Assembly: GCA_031406155.1 (NCBI GenBank)
Contig: JANOGW010000017.1
Location: 1 to 64,000 of the forward strand
Length of the DNA: 64,000 bases
Source: JACMNW01 sp031406155
GTDB lineage: Bacteria > Pseudomonadota > Alphaproteobacteria > Rhodobacterales > Rhodobacteraceae
Direction of reading: 5' to 3'
Made by a program: the position numbers and the translations under genes
Shown: positions 1 to 8,251 of the stretch, one piece after another
How the letters are laid out: the number at the start of each line of letters is the position of its first letter
Numbering within the stretch: the first letter of the stretch is position 1
The notes under the pieces: model-generated
What the model was told of the DNA's origin: nothing
Seen by the model: the letters and a program-made list of their open reading frames with translations, nothing else
Databases searched by the model: none

Positions 1-245
1 ACTTCGGCCTGACTGCGCAGCCGGACCATGGCAAAGACCTGCACCTCAAAACCCATCTCGCGGGCATTTATGTCGGCATGATAGCCGCTGATATAGCCCG
101 CTTCTTCCAGTGTCCGCACCCGGCGCAAACACGGCGGGGCCGAAATGCCCACCCGTTTTGCCAGTTCCACATTGGTCATCCGCCCGTCAGCCTGCAATTC
201 GGCCAAAATCTGACGATCAATGGGGTCAAGCTTCCAGCCAGCCAT
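1..245 (-). CDS. Lrp/AsnC-family transcriptional regulator, N-terminal part (cut by window edge)
   Basis: The visible 81 codons begin MAGWKLDPIDRQILAELQ and continue with an AsnC-type winged helix-turn-helix (NVELAKRVGISAPPCLRRVRTLEEAGYI), the DNA-binding half of feast/famine regulators. The start of the amino-acid-sensing RAM domain follows (GFEVQVFAMVRLRS) before the sequence runs off the window. The gene is divergent from trxB across a gap of about 190 bases, so the two may share a control region. The ligand cannot be told from this fragment. Confidence 0.88.
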   Translation of the reverse strand, partial: MAGWKLDPIDRQILAELQADGRMTNVELAKRVGISAPPCLRRVRTLEEAGYISGYHADINAREMGFEVQVFAMVRLRSQAE

Positions 246-431
246 TTCGTTCTCCCGTTTCAAGGCGGAATGTAGGGGCTCGACGGGCTTCGCGCAATAA
301 TGTTTCACGATCGCGCAACTTATTAACGCAACGGCCCATCATCGCGGCAACTTTACGCAATCCCACCGCCGGGGGCTTTCCGCCGTCGCATCGACGCCAT
401 ATATCAGGTGCCTCAAACACCGGGGGCGAAC

Positions 432-1394
432 ATGGCGACGACGCGGCACACGAAGGTCTTGATCATCGGCTCTGGCCCGGCAGGCTATACGGCTGCCGTG
501 TATGCCGCCCGGGCGATGCTGAACCCTGTTCTGGTACAGGGCATTCAGCCGGGTGGCCAGTTGACCATCACGACCGAGGTTGAAAACTGGCCCGGTGACA
601 CGCATGTCATGGGACCCGATTTGATGGTCCGGATGGAGGCGCATGCCGCTGCCATGGGGGCAGAGGTTATCTCTGACCACATCTCCAGCCTCGATCTGTC
701 CAAACGCCCGTTCGTGGCACGTGCCGACAGTGGCACCACTTTCACCGCCGACGCGGTAATTCTTGCCACCGGCGCGCAAGCCAAATGGCTGGGCCTGCCG
801 TCCGAGGAAAAATTCAAGGGCTTCGGCGTATCGGCCTGCGCCACCTGTGATGGTTTCTTCTATCGTGGCAAAGAGGTGGTGGTCATCGGCGGCGGCAATA
901 CAGCCGTCGAAGAGGCGCTGTTTTTGACGAATTTCGCCACCAAGGTCACCCTTATCCACCGTCGCGACAGCTTGCGCGCCGAAAAGATCCTGCAGAACCG
1001 CCTGTTCAATCACCCAAAAATCTCGGTCCTGTGGAACCACGGCGTTGAAGAAGTCTTAGGCACCGAAGGCCCGCTAGGCGTTACCGCCGTGCGCGTCAAA
1101 CATGTGGAAACCGGCGTCACCACCGACATCCCCTGCGCCGGTTTCTTCGTGGCCATCGGCCATGCCCCGGCATCTGAACTGGTAAAAGACCAACTGCCGC
1201 TGCATTCCGGCGGCTATGTGCAGGTCGAAGCAGGCTCAACCCGCACCGTCATTCCGGGCGTGTTCGCGGCAGGCGATCTGACCGACCATATCTACCGCCA
1301 GGCCGTTACATCGGCGGGCATGGGCTGCATGGCGGCGCTTGATGCCGAAAAATTCCTCGCCGCCAATGAGACAATGCGAGAAGCGGCGGAGTAA
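432..1394 (+). CDS. trxB: Thioredoxin-disulfide reductase
   Basis: A 320-residue cytoplasmic flavoprotein that passes electrons from NADPH through FAD to thioredoxin. The N-terminal FAD-binding loop GSGPAG is followed by the redox pair CATC at about residues 136-139, the NADPH-binding GGGNTAVEEA stretch, and a C-terminal FAD contact (AAGDLTDHIYRQ). Length is typical of low-molecular-weight TrxB. An ATG lies 24 bases upstream in frame. The chosen start gives the family N-terminus (MATTRHTKVLIIGSG) and has a purine-rich GGGGGCGA just before it. Confidence 0.96.
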   Translation: MATTRHTKVLIIGSGPAGYTAAVYAARAMLNPVLVQGIQPGGQLTITTEVENWPGDTHVMGPDLMVRMEAHAAAMGAEVISDHISSLDLSKRPFVARADSGTTFTADAVILATGAQAKWLGLPSEEKFKGFGVSACATCDGFFYRGKEVVVIGGGNTAVEEALFLTNFATKVTLIHRRDSLRAEKILQNRLFNHPKISVLWNHGVEEVLGTEGPLGVTAVRVKHVETGVTTDIPCAGFFVAIGHAPASELVKDQLPLHSGGYVQVEAGSTRTVIPGVFAAGDLTDHIYRQAVTSAGMGCMAALDAEKFLAANETMREAAE

Positions 1395-1519
1395 GGCCAA
1401 TTTTGACACAATACGAACGTAGCGGTGCGTTCTTGCGCAAGGTCCGAAACAATCCATCCCTTTTGGCCCCGTTAATGCGATATTCCCGCCCTTTCTGCCG
1501 CTCACTTTGACCTGACGCC

Positions 1520-1548
1520 TTGAATTTCGTCTTGTTCAAGGTCTATAG
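1520..1548 (+). promoter_or_regulatory. Putative sigma70-type promoter of sat-cysC
   Basis: TTGAAT at 1520-1525 and CTATAG at 1543-1548 are separated by 17 bases, upstream of the sulfate-activation gene. The spacer contains the small palindrome CTTGTTCAAG. This is a pattern match only; no transcript start is known. Confidence 0.35.
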
Positions 1549-1604
1549 CCCGCACAGCAGCGGGAGAACCCGCGACGTGCTTTTATTGATGAAGTGAGTT
1601 ACCC

Positions 1605-3311
1605 ATGGCCCTGCCCAACCTCGTTCCGATCCCCGAGCTTTATGTCTCCTACGACTCCGCCCAGAAACTGAAAATCGAGGCGGGCAATCTGCCGTCCTGG
1701 GATCTGACCCAGCGACAAGTCTGTGATCTGGAACTGCTAATGAACGGCGGCTTTTACCCGTTGAAGGGTTTCCTCAGCGAAGCCGATACCAACGGCGTTG
1801 TCGAAAACATGCGGCTGGAAGATGGGTCGTTGTGGCCGATGCCGATCAATCTGGACGTTAGTCAGGCCTTTGCCGACCAGGTTGAACCTGGCCAGGATAT
1901 CGCGCTGCGTGATGCGGAAGGCGTCATCCTTGCCATCCTGTCGGTTACCGACAAATGGCTGCCAAACAAAGCACGCGAGGCTGAACGCGTCTACGGCGCT
2001 GATGATCTGGCGCATCCCGCAGTGAACTATCTGCACAATCAGGCGGGGGCGGTTTACCTTGGCGGCCCGATCACCGGCATCCAGCAGCCTGTGCATTACG
2101 ATTTCAAGGCCCGCCGTGACACACCGAACGAACTGCGCGCCTATTTCCGCAAAGTCGGCTGGCGCAAGATCGTGGCCTTCCAAACCCGCAACCCTTTGCA
2201 CCGCGCGCATCAGGAACTGACCTTCCGCGCCGCGCGCGAGGCCGAGGCGAACCTGCTGATCCACCCAGTGGTCGGCATGACCAAGCCGGGCGATGTCGAT
2301 CATTTCACGCGCGTGCGCTGCTATGAAGCGGTGATTGACAAATACCCGGCCTCGACCACGACGATGAGCCTGCTGAACCTCGCCATGCGCATGGCCGGCC
2401 CGCGCGAAGCGGTCTGGCACGGCATCATCCGCCGCAACCACGGCTGCACCCATTTCATCGTGGGCCGCGATCACGCTGGCCCCGGCAAAAACTCCGCTGG
2501 CAATGATTTCTACGGCCCCTACGACGCGCAGGTTCTGTTCAAGGAACATGAGGCGGAAATTGGCGTGACCATGGTCGATTTCAAGCACATGGTCTATGTG
2601 CAGGAAAAAGCGCAGTATTACCCGGCAAACGAGGTTCCCGAAGGCTCCACCGTGTTGGATATTTCCGGTACCGAACTGCGCCGCCGCCTGCGCGAAGGCA
2701 TCGACATCCCGGAATGGTTTTCTTTCCCCGAGGTGGTCACGCAACTGCGCAAAACCTCGCCCGCGCGCAACAAGCAGGGGTTCACCGTTTTCTTCACCGG
2801 CCTTTCCGGTTCAGGCAAATCCACCATTGCCAATGCGTTGATGGTGAAACTGATGGAAATGGGCGGCAGGCCAGTTACCCTGCTGGACGGCGACGTGGTG
2901 CGCAAACATCTGTCATCCGAGCTTGGGTTTTCCAAGGAACACCGCGATATCAATATCAAGCGCATCGGCTATGTCGCGTCTGAAATCACCAAGAACGGCG
3001 GTATCGCGATCTGCGCGCCAATTGCCCCCTACACCGCTACCCGTCGTGCAGTGCGCGAGATGATCGAGGCCTTCGGCGCCTTCATCGAAGTACATGTAGC
3101 GACATCCGTCGAAGAATGCGAACGCCGTGATCGCAAGGGCCTTTATAAACTCGCCCGCGAAGGCAAGATCAAGGAATTCACTGGTATTTCAGACCCTTAC
3201 GAAGTGCCAACCAAAGCCGAGATCGTGGTCGATACTGAAAACGTCGATGTCGATCACTGCGCGCACCAGGTAATCCTGAAGCTGGAACAGATGGGCCTGA
3301 TCGGCGGTTAA
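1605..3311 (+). CDS. Bifunctional sulfate adenylyltransferase / adenylylsulfate kinase
   Basis: A 568-residue fusion that performs both steps of sulfate activation: ATP plus sulfate to APS, then APS to PAPS. The N-terminal ATP sulfurylase carries QTRNPLHRAH (about 192-201) and GRDHAGPG (about 287-294). The C-terminal APS kinase starts near residue 390, with the Walker A loop GLSGSGKST at about 399-407 and the DGD motif after it. This order (Sat first, kinase last) is known in Rhodobacterales and resembles the fungal fusion, but here the kinase P-loop is intact, so PAPS should be the product. It appears to be a single-gene unit. PAPS can feed cysteine synthesis or sulfotransferases. Confidence 0.95.
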   Translation: MALPNLVPIPELYVSYDSAQKLKIEAGNLPSWDLTQRQVCDLELLMNGGFYPLKGFLSEADTNGVVENMRLEDGSLWPMPINLDVSQAFADQVEPGQDIALRDAEGVILAILSVTDKWLPNKAREAERVYGADDLAHPAVNYLHNQAGAVYLGGPITGIQQPVHYDFKARRDTPNELRAYFRKVGWRKIVAFQTRNPLHRAHQELTFRAAREAEANLLIHPVVGMTKPGDVDHFTRVRCYEAVIDKYPASTTTMSLLNLAMRMAGPREAVWHGIIRRNHGCTHFIVGRDHAGPGKNSAGNDFYGPYDAQVLFKEHEAEIGVTMVDFKHMVYVQEKAQYYPANEVPEGSTVLDISGTELRRRLREGIDIPEWFSFPEVVTQLRKTSPARNKQGFTVFFTGLSGSGKSTIANALMVKLMEMGGRPVTLLDGDVVRKHLSSELGFSKEHRDINIKRIGYVASEITKNGGIAICAPIAPYTATRRAVREMIEAFGAFIEVHVATSVEECERRDRKGLYKLAREGKIKEFTGISDPYEVPTKAEIVVDTENVDVDHCAHQVILKLEQMGLIGG

Positions 3312-3331
3312 CCACCAGTTTACTTGCGCCA

Positions 3332-3489
3332 TCAGCCGCGCGCATCCATGATGTCGCGCGGTTGCGGCGCATACGGATTTGGCATGTCGCCACCACGAAA
3401 TTGCTTGTCGCGGGTCAACAGCGTGGCGCGTGGCAACGAAATGTACTTGCGCCCCGACTTTTCGGTACGGGCGTCACCGAAAGCCGCGT
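3332..3489 (-). pseudogene. Possible C-terminal remnant of an unidentified protein
   Basis: The complementary strand reads about 50 codons ending TGA: TEKSGRKYISLPRATLLTRD, then KQFRGGDMPNPYAPQPRDIM, then DARG. The composition is protein-like with GC-rich third positions. Upstream the frame closes at once (TGA, then TAA), and no ATG or GTG precedes the conserved-looking part. It is either a gene that lost its 5' end, one using a TTG start inside the frame, or chance. I do not recognise the family. Confidence 0.3.
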
Positions 3490-3596
3490 ATTTTCCTCAA
3501 TTTTACCGCAGTTTATTGCTTGAACCGGCTCAATCCAATTGCTGCAATCGCCTGTCATCAAGTGCGGCAGGAACACATTGGCGGGTCGAGGGTCTC

Positions 3597-4457
3597 ATGA
3601 CTGATATGGTGGCACGTTTTCTTTCCGACAGCTGGTCCGCGCTTGTCGGGTCCGCGACAGCCATGGTTTGGCCGGCCCTGTTCTTTCTTGTTCTAGCGCT
3701 GCTGGTCAAACGACAAGCGTTTCTGGCAGATGTCAGAAGCGCCGTGGCAGAATCGAGCCTGAACATCCAGATTTCAATATTCAACCTAATATTGATCGTC
3801 CCGCTTATCGCATTGGCGTCCCAGGCAATGCATTACGCGGTGGAAGCCTACAGCCTGCGCTTGCTCGATGCCGACAGTTGGTCCGCACTGCCGATGCCAC
3901 TGACCATCTTTCTTGCCGTCTTCATCGGCGATTTCGTGGGCTACTGGCGGCATCGCTTCGAACACACACCCCTGTTGTGGCCGTCACACGCCGTACATCA
4001 TTCCGATACGGAAATGACCTGGCTATCGCTGGAACGGTTTCACCCGATCAACCGGACGACGACCTTTATCATTGATGCAGGTATCTTGCTGATACTCGGG
4101 TTTCCGCCGATTGCCGTTCTGTCCAACGGTCTGATCCGACACTACTATGGCTATTTCATTCACGCCGATCTGCCATGGACGTTTGGCCCGCTCGGAAAGA
4201 TCTTTGTCTCACCTGCCATGCACCGATGGCACCATGCGACCGATCCTAAGGCTTTCAACACAAATTACGCGACGGTGTTTTCGCTGTTTGACCGTGCCTT
4301 CGGTACGTTTCGCGTGCCCGGCCCATGTGACGTGCCGACCGGCGTTACCGATGACATGGAACCGACGCTGCTTGGGCAGATGAAATATGCCTTCCTCCCA
4401 CGCGCTTACGCACGGCTTTTTAGGAATAACCACGAACAAAAGGCTGCAAAATCATAA
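3597..4457 (+). CDS. Fatty acid hydroxylase / sterol desaturase family membrane protein
   Basis: A 286-residue integral membrane di-iron enzyme family member. Hydrophobic helices occupy the first 120 residues, and the histidine clusters of the family are all present: HRFEH, then SHAVHH, and later HRWHH near the C-terminus. Members hydroxylate or desaturate lipid chains; the substrate here is unknown. The reading frame stays open for 91 codons upstream, but that stretch lacks family similarity. ATG at 3597 follows a GAGGG and gives a sensible N-terminus (MTDMVARFLSDSW). Confidence 0.85.
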   Translation: MTDMVARFLSDSWSALVGSATAMVWPALFFLVLALLVKRQAFLADVRSAVAESSLNIQISIFNLILIVPLIALASQAMHYAVEAYSLRLLDADSWSALPMPLTIFLAVFIGDFVGYWRHRFEHTPLLWPSHAVHHSDTEMTWLSLERFHPINRTTTFIIDAGILLILGFPPIAVLSNGLIRHYYGYFIHADLPWTFGPLGKIFVSPAMHRWHHATDPKAFNTNYATVFSLFDRAFGTFRVPGPCDVPTGVTDDMEPTLLGQMKYAFLPRAYARLFRNNHEQKAAKS

Positions 4458-4467
4458 GGCCGCGTGA

Positions 4468-4500
4468 CCCGTTCGGCAGACTGCCAGCAGCCGAAGCGGG
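4468..4500. terminator. Hairpin between converging genes
   Basis: CCCGTTCGGC and GCCGAAGCGGG can pair around a 12-base loop, between the 3' ends of the fatty acid hydroxylase gene and the DUF1150 gene. No T-run follows on either strand, so its role as a bidirectional terminator is inferred from position. Confidence 0.3.
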
Positions 4501-4541
4501 CGCATCCTGCAGCAATCAGGCTGTTGGTAAAGTAAGCCCCG

Positions 4542-4769
4542 TCAATGCACCGAAACCGGGGCCATGTCGTTCTGGCGGGCCAGCGCAAAGGCGATTGCCT
4601 TGTCGCGAACCAAGGCCAGTCGCGATCCATCGGGGCTGTGCACCGAGTACAGGGTTTGCAGCCCTTCCGCTTCGTCCTGCACGTCTTGCGGCAGATCGGC
4701 CACCGACACTTCGCGGACATAGACGATGCGCGCGGACTCGGCGGTCAGAGGGGCAAATTTGGCATTCAT
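4542..4769 (-). CDS. DUF1150 family protein
   Basis: A 75-residue protein (MNAKFAPLTAESARIVYVRE...) matching the small DUF1150 family, typically found next to Hsp20 genes in alphaproteobacteria. Its start overlaps the hsp20 stop by an ATGA, implying translational coupling. Function is unknown. Context suggests a partner of the small heat shock protein or a member of the same stress response. Confidence 0.85.
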   Translation of the reverse strand: MNAKFAPLTAESARIVYVREVSVADLPQDVQDEAEGLQTLYSVHSPDGSRLALVRDKAIAFALARQNDMAPVSVH

Positions 4770-5194
4770 GATCTTTCTCCTGCCTTGCGGCTTATCTTGA
4801 TTGTCTGCACCACGGCGTCGGGCACTGATCGATGCAAATCCAGATGCAACAAACCGTTTTCCATCGACGCCCCCGCCACTTCGACGCCCTCTGCCAGCAC
4901 GAAACTGCGCTGAAAGGCACGCCCGGCGATGCCCCGGTGCAAGTAAACGCGACTGGTATCGTCGTCCGCTTGCCGACCACGGATCACCAGTTGACGGTCT
5001 TCGACGGTGATCGCCAGATCATCTTCATGAAATCCGGCCACTGCCAGCGTAATGCGATACGCATTTTCTGCAACTGCTTCGATATTGAAGGGGGGGTAGC
5101 CTTCGGCTGCCGTCTTGGCAGTGCGTTCAACCAGCCGTTCCAGCTGTTCGAACCCAAGAAGATAGGGGTGTGACCCCAGAGTAAGCTTCGACAT
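4766..5194 (-). CDS. Small heat shock protein, Hsp20 family
   Basis: A 142-residue cytoplasmic holdase chaperone. The central alpha-crystallin domain runs from about residue 35 (PPFNIEAVAENAYRITLAVAGF), through ITVEDRQLVIRGRQ and the HRGIAGRAFQRSFVL beta-strand segment characteristic of IbpA-like proteins. The upstream frame is open for 51 codons, but the family start MSKLTLGSHPYLLGF fixes the ATG at 5194. It is first gene of a two-gene operon with DUF1150, with a heat-shock-like promoter just upstream. Confidence 0.93.
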   Translation of the reverse strand: MSKLTLGSHPYLLGFEQLERLVERTAKTAAEGYPPFNIEAVAENAYRITLAVAGFHEDDLAITVEDRQLVIRGRQADDDTSRVYLHRGIAGRAFQRSFVLAEGVEVAGASMENGLLHLDLHRSVPDAVVQTIKISRKAGERS

Positions 5195-5258
5195 CCGACA
5201 TGCCCTTTCACAAGCGACACTTCCGCCAGAGCCCCGATTTGGGCACCCTGACACGTTC

Positions 5259-5289
5259 AAATATGGGGTGGGCCGCGCGGCTGTGCAAG
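5259..5289 (-). promoter_or_regulatory. Putative RpoH (sigma32) promoter of hsp20-DUF1150
   Basis: On the minus strand a CTTG -35 element (5286-5289) is followed after about 17 bases by CCCCATATTT (5259-5268), matching the alphaproteobacterial heat-shock pattern CTTG-N17/18-CYTAT. It lies about 65 bases upstream of the Hsp20 start, which fits the gene's expected heat control. Confidence 0.5.
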
Positions 5290-5428
5290 CCCTGCCGGTC
5301 AATGGGGCAGCAGCGTCAAGGAAAACGTCGTATCGCGCTAAAATCACGTCTTATTTCTTGCCAGAGCTACACCGAATCGCTGTATCGTTTGCGTCAGCCA
5401 GAGCCTGATCAGGACGCCAAGCCCCCCC

Positions 5429-5647
5429 ATGAACGCGCCAAGTGAACTGAACCATGACGAAATGCTTCGCATCCGGCTGGGCGTGCTGGTGCGTGAACAC
5501 CGCGATCTGGATGAAGCGATCCATGCGCTGGAAACGGCCGGGCGACCTGATCCTCTGACGCTGCGGCGGCTGAAGAAGCAAAAACTGTTCCTGAAAGACC
5601 AGATCGTGAAAATCGAGGATAACCTGATCCCCGATATCATCGCCTGA
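5429..5647 (+). CDS. DUF465 / YdcH family protein
   Basis: A 72-residue charged protein. The segment REHRDLDEAIHALE...LKKQKLFLKDQIVKIED is the family's helical-hairpin signature. YdcH-like proteins are small cytoplasmic coiled-coil proteins without an assigned reaction. It stands alone between genes on the other strand. Confidence 0.85.
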   Translation: MNAPSELNHDEMLRIRLGVLVREHRDLDEAIHALETAGRPDPLTLRRLKKQKLFLKDQIVKIEDNLIPDIIA

Positions 5648-5689
5648 ACAAGGGTCCCGCATTGGCGACGCAACCAGTGCCGTCGCCCG

Positions 5690-6085
5690 TCAGATCGACA
5701 ACCAGAACCCGATCCCGATCACCAGACACAGCGGCCCATAGTATTTGCGGTCCAGCGTGGCAAAGGGTTCCACTGGCGTGACTTTGCGCCAGGCCGGGGC
5801 AAAGGCGACCGCACCGCGCGCGACGAACACAGCCCCAATAACGGCCAATGCCAAAAAGCGGAAAGCACCCGGTGGCCACCACAGGCAGGACACCGCCATG
5901 AACAATGCCACAGCAACCAAGGCACAGGGCACGGCGCCAGGCATTTCACCTTTGTCGCGCAACCCAACGACAGCGCGCGCCAGTCGCGCCTCGTCATCCA
6001 GCGGAAACCAATACCCTATGCCCCACAAAACATGCAGCACCGCAAGGGCCAAAAGGACGACAGACAAAAGGGACGCAATGATCAT
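5690..6085 (-). CDS. DUF3995 domain membrane protein
   Basis: A 131-residue protein with four hydrophobic segments: MIIASLLSVVLLALAVLHVL at the start, then VALFMAVSCLWW, FLALAVIGAVFVA and a C-terminal LCLVIGIGFWLSI. The HVLWGIGYWFP segment after the first helix is typical of DUF3995 proteins. Function is unknown. It diverges from purE, about 100 bases away. Confidence 0.75.
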   Translation of the reverse strand: MIIASLLSVVLLALAVLHVLWGIGYWFPLDDEARLARAVVGLRDKGEMPGAVPCALVAVALFMAVSCLWWPPGAFRFLALAVIGAVFVARGAVAFAPAWRKVTPVEPFATLDRKYYGPLCLVIGIGFWLSI

Positions 6086-6188
6086 GGGGCTTCTTAGCCT
6101 GCCCGGTCCAAAGACGCAAACCCCCGGGCGCCACCTTGCCCCTGCCCCTATCACCGGTATAGTGCGGCGTAAAAGAAGTGGGTGACGC

Positions 6189-6674
6189 ATGGCGATAGAA
6201 GTCGGGATCATCATGGGCAGCCAGTCGGATTGGCCCACGTTGAAAGAGGCCGCTTTGATCCTGGATGACCTAGGGCTGGCGTATGAGACGAAAATCGTTT
6301 CCGCACACCGCACGCCGGACCGGCTGTGGGACTATGGCAAAACCGCCGTCAGTCGCGGCCTTAAAGTGATCATCGCGGGCGCGGGCGGCGCCGCCCACTT
6401 GCCGGGCATGATGGCCTCCAAAACCCGGCTGCCGGTGATCGGCGTGCCGGTGATGACCAAGGCATTGTCCGGGGTGGACAGCTTGTATTCCATCCTGCAA
6501 ATGCCAAAGGGCTTTCCTGTCGCGACCATGGCCATTGGCCCGGTAGGGGCCGCCAATGCAGGCCTGATGGCAGCGGGCATCCTTGCGCTGAACGACGCGG
6601 CCCTTGCGGCCAGGCTGGACGCATGGCGCGCCGCCCTGTCGGCATCGATCCCCGACGAGCCCAGCAATGACTGA
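6189..6674 (+). CDS. purE: N5-carboxyaminoimidazole ribonucleotide mutase
   Basis: A 161-residue class I PurE that converts N5-CAIR to CAIR in purine synthesis. The GSQSDWPT substrate loop (about 10-17), SAHRTPDR (about 38-45) and GAGGAAHLPGM motifs are intact. Its 3' end overlaps purK by 8 bases, so the two consecutive steps are made from one transcript. Confidence 0.96.
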   Translation: MAIEVGIIMGSQSDWPTLKEAALILDDLGLAYETKIVSAHRTPDRLWDYGKTAVSRGLKVIIAGAGGAAHLPGMMASKTRLPVIGVPVMTKALSGVDSLYSILQMPKGFPVATMAIGPVGAANAGLMAAGILALNDAALAARLDAWRAALSASIPDEPSND

Positions 6675-7737
6675 ACTGCCAGCCGGTAGCACCATTGGCA
6701 TCCTGGGTGGCGGCCAATTGGGCCGGATGCTGTCCGTCGCCGCGTCACGTCTCGGCTTCAAGGCCCATATTTATGAACCAAGCACCAATCCACCCGCCGC
6801 AGACGTTGCCCATGCACTTACCACCGCCCCCTATGACGATATTGCCGCGCTCACCGCTTTTGCCGCCTCAGTCGATGTCATCACCTATGAATTTGAAAAT
6901 ATACCCTCCGCCGCCCTTGACGCGCTGGAGGCGATAAGACCGACCCGCCCCAACCGCCGCGCCCTTGCCATCAGCCAGGATCGCTTGGCGGAAAAAGCCT
7001 TTCTGACCAGCCTGGGGTTGACCTGTGCACCCTATGCCGCCGTCAATTCCCTGTTCGATCTGGAAGGCGCAATCACAAGGATCGGCACGCCGTCCATTCT
7101 GAAAACCACGCGGCTGGGCTATGACGGCAAGGGGCAGGCCCGTCTGACATCGCGACATGACGCGCCCGCCGCCTGGGCCAGCATGCAAGACGCACCGTCC
7201 GTCCTCGAAGGCTTCATCGACTTTTCGCATGAAGTCTCGGTGATCGCCGCCCGGGGGGTCGATGGCTCGGTCGCCTGCTATGATCCGGGCGAAAACGTGC
7301 ACCGTGCAGGCATCTTGCACACCACAACTGTCCCCGCCCGCCTGACGGCCAGCCAACGCACCGATGCCGTGCTGATGGCCGCGCGCATCCTGACCGCACT
7401 CGATTACGTCGGCGTCATGGGGGTGGAACTGTTCGTGACCCCCGCTGCCCTGATCGTCAACGAAATCGCACCCCGCGTGCACAATTCCGGCCATTGGACG
7501 CAGAATGGCTGTGCGGTTGATCAGTTCGAGCAGCACATCCGCGCCATCACCGGCTGGCCGTTGGGCGACGGGTCGCGGCACAGCGATGTGGTGATGGCAA
7601 ACCTAATCGGCGATGACATTGCCCACCTGCCGACTTTGGCAACAGAGCGCCACGCCGCCTTGCATCTGTATGGCAAGGCCGAAGCCCGGCCGGGCCGCAA
7701 GATGGGCCATGTGAACCGGGTGATCCCAAAGGCGTGA
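6667..7737 (+). CDS. purK: N5-carboxyaminoimidazole ribonucleotide synthase
   Basis: A 356-residue ATP-grasp enzyme that carboxylates AIR with ATP and bicarbonate, supplying PurE. The N-terminal GILGGGQLGRML loop, the grasp strand PSILKTTRLGYDGKGQ and the metal/ATP-site segment NEIAPRVHNSGHWTQ are all present. The start inside the purE 3' end is supported by this family N-terminus; the 21 upstream in-frame codons overlap purE and are not needed. Confidence 0.95.
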   Translation: MTELPAGSTIGILGGGQLGRMLSVAASRLGFKAHIYEPSTNPPAADVAHALTTAPYDDIAALTAFAASVDVITYEFENIPSAALDALEAIRPTRPNRRALAISQDRLAEKAFLTSLGLTCAPYAAVNSLFDLEGAITRIGTPSILKTTRLGYDGKGQARLTSRHDAPAAWASMQDAPSVLEGFIDFSHEVSVIAARGVDGSVACYDPGENVHRAGILHTTTVPARLTASQRTDAVLMAARILTALDYVGVMGVELFVTPAALIVNEIAPRVHNSGHWTQNGCAVDQFEQHIRAITGWPLGDGSRHSDVVMANLIGDDIAHLPTLATERHAALHLYGKAEARPGRKMGHVNRVIPKA

Positions 7738-7809
7738 CCCGAAAAAGGGGACCGGCCTTCGGGGCATCGAACCCCGTCAGCTGGCGTTGTCCGTGACAAA
7801 ACCGGGGTG

Positions 7810-8232
7810 TCAGGCATCCGGCGTGTCGGTGTCCGGTTGCCCCTGCGCCAGCTTGCTACGCGCGCTTTTGGCAAGCGTTTCATACTTCGCCCGAAACTGG
7901 TCCAGCAACGCCTCGTCCATTTCCTCCAGATCCAGCAGCGCATTATGCGCACCCGCCGTGGCCCGGATCAGTTCATCTAGCTTGATCTGGATAGCCTCGG
8001 TATCGCGGTTCTGGGTATTCTGGATCAGGAACACCATCAGGAATGTCACCACCGTGGTGCCAGTATTGATCACCAGTTGCCAGGTATCGCTAAAGCCGAA
8101 CAGCGGCCCCGTTATGATCCAGACGACGATTACCCCGACCGCCAGCAAAAATACCACCGGCTTGCCGCAAACCCGTGCAATAGCCTTCGATATACCAGCG
8201 TAGCCCCCGAAAACTGCCATCTTGCCCCCCAA
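7810..8232 (-). CDS. Low-affinity iron permease family protein
   Basis: A 140-residue protein with two N-terminal membrane helices (VVFLLAVGVIVVWIITGPLFGF and WQLVINTGTTVVTFLMVFLIQ) and the family signature QNTQNRDTEAIQIKLDELI, followed by an acidic helical tail. It matches a bacterial family named after fungal Fet4-like permeases. Iron transport by the bacterial members is a name-based inference. ATG at 8220 is an alternative start. Confidence 0.82.
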   Translation of the reverse strand: MGGKMAVFGGYAGISKAIARVCGKPVVFLLAVGVIVVWIITGPLFGFSDTWQLVINTGTTVVTFLMVFLIQNTQNRDTEAIQIKLDELIRATAGAHNALLDLEEMDEALLDQFRAKYETLAKSARSKLAQGQPDTDTPDA

Positions 8233-8251
8233 TCACAGACCCGAACCACGC

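Noticed and set aside
3324..3596. N-terminal extension of the fatty acid hydroxylase
   Set aside because: Sequence unlike the family and rich in Arg/Ser/Cys; the ATG at 3597 has a ribosome binding site.
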